A stretch of DNA of 64,000 bases from Aquamicrobium zhengzhouense (GTDB lineage: Bacteria; Pseudomonadota; Alphaproteobacteria; Rhizobiales; Rhizobiaceae). The position numbers and the translations under genes are program-made. The stretch spans positions 186,001 through 250,000 of the forward strand of contig NZ_JADGMQ010000003.1 of the NCBI RefSeq assembly GCF_016124105.1. The letters are read 5' to 3'. Within the stretch, counting starts at the first letter, position 1. Each line of letters starts with the position of its first letter. Of the stretch, positions 58,052 to 64,000 are shown piece after piece. The notes below the pieces were generated by a model that worked only from the letters and a program-made list of their open reading frames with translations, searched no databases and was not told where the DNA came from.

Positions 58052-58387
58052 ATGTTTGTCACCCCGGCATACGCCCAGACTGCGGCAGGCGGCCCAGACA
58101 TTTTTGTCAGCATCCTTCCGTTTATCCTCATCTTCGTTGTGATGTATTTCCTGATCATCCGGCCTCAGCGCCAGCAGATGAAGAAGCGCGCCGAGATGCT
58201 CGCGGCAGTTCGCCGTGGCGATACCGTGATCACGGGCGGCGGCCTGATCGGCAAGGTGACGAAGGCTGCTGACGACGAGCTGGAAGTTGATCTTGGCAAT
58301 GGCGTCACTGTGAGGGCGCTTCGCGGCACCATCGCGGACGTTCGCGTCAAGGGCGAGCCGGTGGCAAACCAGAACGCCAAGAAATAA
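58052..58387 (+). CDS. yajC: Preprotein translocase subunit YajC
   Basis: 111-residue membrane protein that associates with SecDF. One transmembrane helix (IFVSILPFILIFVVMYFLII, residues 17-36) followed by RPQRQQMKKRAEML and a small beta domain (RRGDTVITGGGLIGKVTKA). AGGAGATTTCC precedes ATG 58052. Upstream of secDF by 57 bp. Confidence 0.97.
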   Translation: MFVTPAYAQTAAGGPDIFVSILPFILIFVVMYFLIIRPQRQQMKKRAEMLAAVRRGDTVITGGGLIGKVTKAADDELEVDLGNGVTVRALRGTIADVRVKGEPVANQNAKK

Positions 58388-58444
58388 CCTCATTCAAGGC
58401 AGAAGCGGTACCCGTGCCGCTCCGTCTGTATTGGACGTTTTAAT

Positions 58445-61006
58445 ATGCTTTATTTCTCGCGTTGGAAGTCGGTATCGATCTGGTTGGTCGTACTTCTCGG
58501 TATCATCGTAGCGCTACCGAACCTCCTGCCACAGTCGGTCCTGTCGTCGATGCCGAACTGGCTCCCGACGCGACAGCTTACGCTGGGTCTCGACCTTCAG
58601 GGTGGATCTCACATCCTGTTGCAGGTGGATCGGGAAGATCTTATCCGGGACCGACTTGAAGCCGCGAGAGATGACGTCCGCACCAAGCTTCGTGATGCAC
58701 GCATCGGTTATACCGGGCTCTCCGGAACCGGGCGTGCTGTCCAGGTTCGTATCCGCGACGCCAGCCAGGTTGAAGCTGCAAAGGCTGCTCTGGCCGACCT
58801 CACGGCACCGGTTTCGGCAGGTTTTCTTGGAGCCGGTACGGTAACCGAGGTTGCCATGACGGAGCCGGAGCCAGGATTGCTGCGCTTTTCCCTTACGGAT
58901 GAGGGCATCAATTACCGCGTTGGCACTGCGGTCGACCAATCTGTTGAGGTGGTCAATCGGCGCGTTAACGAGCTTGGTACTACTGAACCGATCATTCAGC
59001 GCCAGGGAACGGATAGAATCCTTGTTCAGGTGCCTGGCCTAGAAGATCCGCAGCGCCTGAAGGACATCCTTGGCCAAACCGCCAAGCTGACCTTCCAGAT
59101 GGTCGACCAGTCAATGCCGGCACAGGAGGCGCTCAACGGCCGCGCTCCCGCTGGCACGACGGTTATGATGTCGAACGATGAGTCGCAGATTCCGTACATC
59201 ATCGAGAATCGCGTCATCGTCTCCGGCGAAAATCTCGTAGATGCGCAAACCAGCTTTGATCAGCGGACGAACGAGCCTGTTGTATCGTTCCGTTTCGACA
59301 ATCAGGGTGCAACACGATTTGGCCAGGCTACACAGCAGAACGTTGGTCGCCTGTTCGCCATCATCCTGGACAACAAGGTTATCTCCGCTCCGCAAATCCG
59401 CGAGCCGATTCTTGGTGGTTCTGGGCAGATTTCAGGCAACTTTACCGTTCAGAGCGCGAATGACCTGGCGGTCCTTCTGCGCGCCGGCGCGCTTCCCGCC
59501 GATCTGCAGATTATTGAGGAGCGCACCGTTGGACCAAGCCTGGGGCAGGATTCGATTCAGGCTGGTACCTTTGCGACCGGTGTTGCAGCGATGCTGGTAT
59601 TTGCGTTCCTGATTATTTTCTACGGAAAGCTCGGGGCGCTTGCGAGCATCGGCTTGGCCGCAAACCTCGCTATGATGATCGCAATTTTGACCGTGCTTGG
59701 CGCTACGCTGACCTTGCCCGGCATTGCAGGTATTGCCCTTACACTTGGCATGGCTGTCGACTCCAACGTGATCATTTACGAACGCGTTCGTGAGGAGAGG
59801 GCGCAAGGCAGGTCGCTGATCCAATCGCTTGATTCCGGGTTCCGTCGCGCACTTGCCGCGGTCGTTGACGCTAACGTCACGACGCTTATCGCAGCCGGCA
59901 TCCTGTTCTATATGGGCACCGGTCCCATCCGTGGTTTTGCCGTCACTCTGGGGATCGGTATTATCACCACGGTCTTCACCGCCTTCACTCTAACCCGCTG
60001 GTTGATCGCCGTCTGGCTGCGTCGTACGCGCCCGACTGACTACCCGGCTGGCCTCGTGCACGTGCTTCCTCTTGAGCCGAAGGTGAAACTGATGCGCTGG
60101 CGCAATGTCGCCTTCGCCGTATCTTCGGCCGCTTGCATCGCGATCATCGCGATGTTCTTCACCGGCAACATGAACTACGGCATCGACTTCCGCGGCGGGT
60201 CGCTGATTGAGGTCCAGGCGAAGAACGGCGTGGCTGACCCGGGTGATGTACGTGCCCGGCTGGGCGAATTGGCAATCGGCGAAGTTCAAGTTCAGGAATT
60301 TGGCAACGCCGAACTGATGATTCGTGTTCAATCGCAGGACGGCGACGAGGATATGGCTGAGCAGGCTGCCGTCGAGTCTGTACGCGGCGCAATTGGCGAT
60401 GAATATGAGTTCCGTCGAGTAGAGGTGGTCGGCCCAACTGTCTCGTCCGAACTCGCCTGGTCTGGTGCCATCGGCATTACAGCATCACTGATTGCGATGC
60501 TCATCTACATCTGGATCAGATTTGAGTGGCAGTTCGGTTTGGGAGCGATCGTGTCGACGTTGCACGACGTGATCTTGATGATCGGCCTCTACGTGGTCTT
60601 TGGCATGGAGTTCAACCTCGCCAGTATCGCGGCCATCCTTACGGTCGTCGGTTACTCGATCAACGATACGGTCGTTATCTACGATCGGGTTCGAGAAAAT
60701 CTGCGGCGATATAAGAAAATGCCGACCCTGGATTTGCTGAATCTATCGCTCAATCAGACGCTTTCGAGAACTTTCCTCACCGGTTTGACGACGATTCTCG
60801 CACTTGCCACGCTCTATATGTGGGGTGGCGAAGTCATCGCTGACTTCATGCTCGCCATTCTGATTGGCGTGCTGATCGGAACTTACTCGTCTATTTTTGT
60901 GGCGGGCCCGATGCTGTACCTCTTCAACCTTCGACCGGGTATTTTCGCCGAGAGCACCGACGAAAAGTCGAATACCGCCGGTGTTGCTCCTACCAAGGTG
61001 GCATGA
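58445..61006 (+). CDS. secDF: Fused protein-export subunit SecDF
   Basis: 853-residue single-chain fusion of SecD and SecF that uses the proton gradient to pull exported proteins through SecYEG. SecD half (~1-530): TLGLDLQGGSHILLQVDRED, periplasmic P1 domain, and GMAVDSNVIIYERVREERAQ in TM4. SecF half (~540-840): NYGIDFRGGSLIEVQ, GYSINDTVVIYDRVRENLRR. Twelve helices. The fused form is usual in Rhizobiales and some Gram-positives. Followed 6 bp later by the Mth938-like gene. Confidence 0.97.
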   Translation: MLYFSRWKSVSIWLVVLLGIIVALPNLLPQSVLSSMPNWLPTRQLTLGLDLQGGSHILLQVDREDLIRDRLEAARDDVRTKLRDARIGYTGLSGTGRAVQVRIRDASQVEAAKAALADLTAPVSAGFLGAGTVTEVAMTEPEPGLLRFSLTDEGINYRVGTAVDQSVEVVNRRVNELGTTEPIIQRQGTDRILVQVPGLEDPQRLKDILGQTAKLTFQMVDQSMPAQEALNGRAPAGTTVMMSNDESQIPYIIENRVIVSGENLVDAQTSFDQRTNEPVVSFRFDNQGATRFGQATQQNVGRLFAIILDNKVISAPQIREPILGGSGQISGNFTVQSANDLAVLLRAGALPADLQIIEERTVGPSLGQDSIQAGTFATGVAAMLVFAFLIIFYGKLGALASIGLAANLAMMIAILTVLGATLTLPGIAGIALTLGMAVDSNVIIYERVREERAQGRSLIQSLDSGFRRALAAVVDANVTTLIAAGILFYMGTGPIRGFAVTLGIGIITTVFTAFTLTRWLIAVWLRRTRPTDYPAGLVHVLPLEPKVKLMRWRNVAFAVSSAACIAIIAMFFTGNMNYGIDFRGGSLIEVQAKNGVADPGDVRARLGELAIGEVQVQEFGNAELMIRVQSQDGDEDMAEQAAVESVRGAIGDEYEFRRVEVVGPTVSSELAWSGAIGITASLIAMLIYIWIRFEWQFGLGAIVSTLHDVILMIGLYVVFGMEFNLASIAAILTVVGYSINDTVVIYDRVRENLRRYKKMPTLDLLNLSLNQTLSRTFLTGLTTILALATLYMWGGEVIADFMLAILIGVLIGTYSSIFVAGPMLYLFNLRPGIFAESTDEKSNTAGVAPTKVA

Positions 61007-61012
61007 TCCTCA

Positions 61013-61402
61013 ATGAAGGAAGGTTTGATCATCCGCGCGGCCCATTATCCGGGCCGCGCTCCGATTGATGCCTACGGAAACGGCGGGTTCCGTTTCGCCG
61101 ACATGTCTCATCGCGGCTCGATTCTTTGTCTGCCATCGGGCATCCACGGCTGGCCTGTAACGAGTGGTCGTGGGCTTACCGAAGAGGATCTGGAAAAGGT
61201 CATTGCCGAGGCAGGAGAGCTGGATATCCTTCTTGTGGGGACCGGGATCGATCTGGTGCCACTTTCGAAGACGGTCCGCGAGCGGTTGCGACAATTCAAC
61301 GTGTCAGTCGAGCCCATGTCGACGGGCTCGGCGGTGCGGACTTACAACGTTCTCTTGGCCGAGGACCGCGCAGTCGGTGCAGCGTTGATAGCGGTTGAGT
61401 GA
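61013..61402 (+). CDS. Mth938-like (DUF498) protein, NDUFAF3 homologue
   Basis: A 129-residue protein of the DUF498/Mth938 family. Conserved segments: IDAYGNGGFRFADMSHRGSI, ILLVGTGIDLVPLSKTVRER (about 72-91) and VEPMSTGSAVRTYNVLLAE. The mitochondrial relative NDUFAF3 assists respiratory complex I assembly. It starts 6 bp after secDF and ends 1 bp before the next gene, so it belongs to the yajC-secDF operon. Bacterial function is not established. Confidence 0.9.
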   Translation: MKEGLIIRAAHYPGRAPIDAYGNGGFRFADMSHRGSILCLPSGIHGWPVTSGRGLTEEDLEKVIAEAGELDILLVGTGIDLVPLSKTVRERLRQFNVSVEPMSTGSAVRTYNVLLAEDRAVGAALIAVE

Positions 61403-61403
61403 G

Positions 61404-62243
61404 ATGACAGAGACGCCCGCGTCGCTTCTTCCCGACCTGCGCAAGAATGATCTAGATCGCTATATTTCGGTGCTGTACGCGCCGGCAGAGAAGCGTGAAG
61501 CCTTGGCGGCGCTGTATCTATTCAATGCCGAGATAGCCGCGATCCGCAGCCGGATCCATGATCCCATGCCAGGTGAGATCCGTGTCCAATGGTGGCGGGA
61601 TACGCTGCAGAGTGGGGATCCCGATGCGGCGGGTCATCCGATCGCAACGGCATTGTTGCGCGTCGTCCACGAACATCGCCTTCCACTGGCAGCGTTCGAT
61701 AATTATCTAGAGGCTCGGATCTTCGACCTCTATGACGATCCAATGCCCTCTCGCAGCGACCTCGAAGGCTATTGCGGTGAGACGGCGTCGGCGGTGATTC
61801 AGCTTGCAGCGCTAATTCTCGATCCGGTGACTGCGCGAAGCTATGCTGCCGCGTCAGGACATGCCGGATGCGCACTTGCGATAACCTCACTCTTGAGGCT
61901 GATTCCAATTCACCGCTCTCGCGGGCAGTGTTACATCCCGGCCGAAATTCTGGGCGCGGCAGGCATCAGCCGGGAGGAGTTTCTGACCGGCGAGAATCCT
62001 GAAGGCGCGCGTCGAGCGATCGCCGGAATGTCGGCGCTTGCGCACGAACATTTCGTTCAATTCGAAGCTGATGCGAAAGGGTTGCCACCGGCACTGGTCA
62101 GCGCATACCTGCCGACGGCGCTGGTTCCTTTGTATCTGGCGAAAATTGGCAACGACAGCCTCGATCCGATGGTCGATGTCGTCGACATTTCGCTGCTACG
62201 AAAGCATTTCAAGTTGATTACCAGCGCCTTGCGGCGCTGGTAA
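61404..62243 (+). CDS. Phytoene/squalene-synthase-like protein, NDUFAF6 type
   Basis: 279 residues, all-helical trans-isoprenyl synthase fold. Segments: REALAALYLFNAEIAAIRSR, GEIRVQWWRDTLQSGDP (about 54-70), YCGETASAVIQLAALIL, HAGCALAITSLLRLIPIHRS. The two Asp-rich (DxxxD) motifs of true synthases are not seen at the usual places, while EIRVQWWRD is typical of NDUFAF6. A complex I assembly-type role is therefore more likely than carotenoid or hopanoid synthesis. ATG 61404 overlaps the region of the preceding stop (GAGTGAGATGA). Confidence 0.82.
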   Translation: MTETPASLLPDLRKNDLDRYISVLYAPAEKREALAALYLFNAEIAAIRSRIHDPMPGEIRVQWWRDTLQSGDPDAAGHPIATALLRVVHEHRLPLAAFDNYLEARIFDLYDDPMPSRSDLEGYCGETASAVIQLAALILDPVTARSYAAASGHAGCALAITSLLRLIPIHRSRGQCYIPAEILGAAGISREEFLTGENPEGARRAIAGMSALAHEHFVQFEADAKGLPPALVSAYLPTALVPLYLAKIGNDSLDPMVDVVDISLLRKHFKLITSALRRW

Positions 62244-62247
62244 TCAT

Positions 62248-63669
62248 TTACTCGGCTGCGGCCAATCCTTCGCTTTCCAACCAGCGACGGCAATCAGCGA
62301 GTGCACGGGCGGACAGCGCCCTTTTCTTCGCGATTGCCTTGTCCTTGCCGCGGAAGCGCCCTTCGAAGCCATCCGGACGCAGTTGCGTGCCAGGTTCAAG
62401 TGGCGGGAAGAGGCCGAAGTTCACGTTCATCGGCTGAAAGGAGCGCTTGCCTGGCTCGTCATCTGAGACGATGTGCCCACCGGTGATGTGGCCGAGAAGG
62501 GCACCGAAAGCCGTTGTCTGCGGCGGCGTGACAAGTGACCGGCCAAGACGCTGTGCCGCGGCGAAGCGACCCGCGAGAAGACCGATAGCTGCGGATTCGA
62601 CGTAGCCCTCGCAGCCTGTAATCTGGCCAGCAAACCGCAGGCCCGGACGGGATTTCAACTGCAGCGATCCATCGAGCAGGATCGGCGAATTGATATAAGT
62701 GTTGCGGTGCAGGCCGCCTAGTCGGGCAAATTCTGCATTTTCCAGGCCAGGGATCATGCGGAAGATGCGAACTTGCTCGCCATGCTTCAGCTTCGTCTGG
62801 AACCCGACCATGTTGTAGAGGGTACCGAGTGCATTGTCTTGGCGCAGCTGCACGACCGCGTAGGCTTTCACCGTCGGATTGTGGGCGTTAGTCAGCCCCA
62901 TTGGCTTCATCGGGCCATGACGCAGTGTCTCTGCGCCGCGCTCTGCCATAATCTCGATCGGCAGACACCCATCAAAATATGGCGTGCCTTCCCATTCCTT
63001 GAACTCGGTTTTGCCGCCAGCGATCAACTCGGCGACGAACTTCTCGTACTGCTCCTTGCTCATCGGGCAGTTGATGTAGTCTTTGCCCGTGCCGCCCGGG
63101 CCGACCTTGTCATAGCGCGACTGGAACCAGGCGACGTTCATATCGATCGAGTCGAAATGAACGATTGGAGCGATTGCGTCGAAGAAGGCCAGAGAATCCG
63201 CGCCGGTCTCCGCGGCAATCGCCTCGGCCAAAGATGGTGCCGTGAGTGGCCCGGTGGAAACAATCGTCAGGTCCCAATCCTGCGGGGGGAGACCGGTGAC
63301 CTCTTCGCGCACGATGGTGACGAGGGGGTGCGATTTCAGTGCGGCAGAGACCCGGTCCGAAAATGCGACGCGGTCGACCGCGAGGGCGCCGCCCGCTGGT
63401 ACCTGGCTCGCATCGCCCGACGCCATGATCAACGAATTGGCCAAGCGCATTTCGGCATGCAAGACGCCAACTGCATTTGTCTCGGCATCATCCGATCTGA
63501 ACGAGTTGGAGCAAACCAGCTCGGCAAGGCCGTCAGTCTGGTGCGCCTCGGTCTCTCTTATGGGACGCATCTCGTGGAGGATTACAGGTACGCCCGCTTG
63601 TGCGAGCTGCCATGATGCTTCGGAACCGGCGAGACCGCCACCAACGACGTGTACAGGAGCTATTGTCAT
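62248..63669 (-). CDS. trmFO: Folate-dependent tRNA (uracil-5-)-methyltransferase
   Basis: Makes m5U54 in tRNA using methylenetetrahydrofolate and FAD. 473 residues. FAD motif [20 protein letters not shown] (residues 7-26), [29 protein letters not shown] (conserved Cys), [32 protein letters not shown] and [19 protein letters not shown] 63669 is used; the frame is open further upstream but the leader is not conserved-like. Stop lies 4 bp from the convergent NDUFAF6-like gene. No promoter is clear; the sRNA terminator lies 45 bp upstream. Confidence 0.96.
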   Translation of the reverse strand: MTIAPVHVVGGGLAGSEASWQLAQAGVPVILHEMRPIRETEAHQTDGLAELVCSNSFRSDDAETNAVGVLHAEMRLANSLIMASGDASQVPAGGALAVDRVAFSDRVSAALKSHPLVTIVREEVTGLPPQDWDLTIVSTGPLTAPSLAEAIAAETGADSLAFFDAIAPIVHFDSIDMNVAWFQSRYDKVGPGGTGKDYINCPMSKEQYEKFVAELIAGGKTEFKEWEGTPYFDGCLPIEIMAERGAETLRHGPMKPMGLTNAHNPTVKAYAVVQLRQDNALGTLYNMVGFQTKLKHGEQVRIFRMIPGLENAEFARLGGLHRNTYINSPILLDGSLQLKSRPGLRFAGQITGCEGYVESAAIGLLAGRFAAAQRLGRSLVTPPQTTAFGALLGHITGGHIVSDDEPGKRSFQPMNVNFGLFPPLEPGTQLRPDGFEGRFRGKDKAIAKKRALSARALADCRRWLESEGLAAAE

Positions 63670-63712
63670 GGAAGGGAAATAATCCGCTACGGGCGTGAAA
63701 GCAAGGAAGCCC

Positions 63713-63831
63713 GAAAACGACAACACCCGCCGGGGGAGGAGGACCGGCGGGTGTCGTTTAAGTGGCCCTCAACTGGGAGGAGGAAGTTTTGGGCCTTATT
63801 CGCCGGGTGGGAGGAGGAACCCCGGCGAAAA
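63713..63831 (-). ncRNA. CCUCCUCCC-loop small RNA (cuckoo/CcsR/alpha-r14-like)
   Basis: On the minus strand, just after the DUF1127 stop, three consecutive hairpins each display TCCTCCTCCC in the loop. Hairpin 1: TTCGCCGGG/CCCGGCGAA (63829-63799; loop motif 63818-63809). Hairpin 2: GGCCC..AACT/AGTT..GGGCC (63795-63764; motif 63784-63775). Hairpin 3: ACACCCGCCGG/CCGGCGGGTGT (63754-63723; motif 63743-63734), followed by TCGTTTT, a terminator. Known alphaproteobacterial sRNAs (CcsR1-4 of Rhodobacter, the cuckoo family, alpha-r14/NfeR1) share these anti-Shine-Dalgarno loops, and CcsR is co-transcribed with a DUF1127 gene as here. Targets and processing are inferred. Confidence 0.85.
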
Positions 63832-63842
63832 CTGAATTCTTT

Positions 63843-63983
63843 TTAGACCGACTTGCGGGCGATGAACGGGATGTCACCGCGGGCGATGCCCAAGTCGTGA
63901 AGTTCACGATTGGAAAGGCGGCTCAGCTCGTTGACGGTGTCACGGTAGCGGCGCCAATTGCGGAAATTGCGGATCAAGTTCAT
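63843..63983 (-). CDS. DUF1127 small Arg-rich protein
   Basis: 46 residues: MNLIRNFRNWRRYRDTVNEL, then the DUF1127 core LSNRELHDLGIARGDIP and FIARKSV. AGGTGA lies 6 bp before the ATG. Short DUF1127 proteins in alphaproteobacteria, such as CcaF1 of Rhodobacter, bind RNA and affect stress responses and sRNA processing. It lies directly upstream of the triple-hairpin sRNA, with 12 nt to the first stem, so both are probably from one transcript. Its promoter lies at or beyond the window edge. Confidence 0.88.
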   Translation of the reverse strand: MNLIRNFRNWRRYRDTVNELSRLSNRELHDLGIARGDIPFIARKSV

Positions 63984-64000
63984 TTCGTCACCTAGAGAAG

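Noticed and set aside
61404-62243. Squalene or phytoene synthase for hopanoids or carotenoids
   Set aside because: No hpn or crt neighbours, Asp-rich motifs not seen, and EIRVQWWRD points to the NDUFAF6 group.

Overview
The window is a chromosomal stretch of an alphaproteobacterium, very probably of the order Hyphomicrobiales (Rhizobiales; Phyllobacteriaceae/Rhizobiaceae-like). This rests on the gene set: a fused SecDF, an ExoR-type Sel1 regulator, a PopZ (DUF2497) protein beside valS, DUF2842 beside a type 2 heme A synthase, the short ArgC, the clpP-clpX-lon-HU block, and a DUF1127 gene followed by CCUCCUCCC-loop RNA hairpins. I see no phage, insertion sequence, integron, CRISPR array or rRNA. 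Two tRNA genes (Asn-GTT, Cys-GCA) are present. Both ends are cut: hppA lacks its first codons at the left, and the promoter of the DUF1127 gene lies beyond the right edge.

Layout. 0-6.3 kb: hppA, several small membrane or secreted proteins (one of 49 codons), tRNAs, a Pcm-like methyltransferase and tolC behind two perfect palindromes. 6.4-17.5 kb: an MFS exporter, then a compact polysaccharide cluster: Wzy/ligase-like protein, initiating sugar-phosphate transferase, GT4 glycosyltransferase, Wza-type exporter, Wzc-like copolymerase with a decayed kinase domain, GNAT acyltransferase and NodB-like deacetylase. The part list resembles holdfast or unipolar-polysaccharide adhesin loci. 17.3-26.9 kb: heme A synthase, argC, a ureohydrolase, rplM-rpsI, a thioesterase, a crotonase, a CoA-binding protein, and metY-cupin-flavin oxidase. 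27-36.7 kb: clpP, clpX, lon, HU, popZ and valS. 36.8-41.6 kb: a FadL-like porin, exoR, xthA, erpA and dgt. 41.6-57 kb: a long co-oriented series argS - SPOR protein - nagZ - scpA - scpB - ABC ATPase - tatABC - serS - surE - pcm - LytM lipoprotein. 57-64 kb: a DUF815 ATPase, yajC-secDF followed by bacterial relatives of the mitochondrial complex I assembly factors NDUFAF3 and NDUFAF6, trmFO, and a small RNA locus behind a DUF1127 gene.

How the parts fit. Much of the window concerns the cell envelope: adhesin-type polysaccharide synthesis and its likely periplasmic regulator ExoR (22 kb away), protein export (SecDF-YajC, TatABC), outer-membrane export (TolC), peptidoglycan turnover (NagZ, SPOR, LytM) and pole organisation (PopZ). 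A second theme is stress and protein quality control (ClpXP, Lon, Pcm-like proteins, DUF1127 plus sRNA). Intrinsic terminators are easy to recognise, and several have UNCG-type loops.

The most noteworthy items are the triple-hairpin RNA with TCCTCCTCCC in every loop at 63.7 kb, the holdfast/UPP-like cluster, the yajC-secDF-NDUFAF3-NDUFAF6 neighbourhood, repeated FSFEPFELD-type motifs in the 1181-residue SPOR protein, and several proteins that keep a fold but have lost its usual catalytic residues (Wzc-like kinase domain, crotonase, LytM, both Pcm-like proteins, the phytoene-synthase-like protein).
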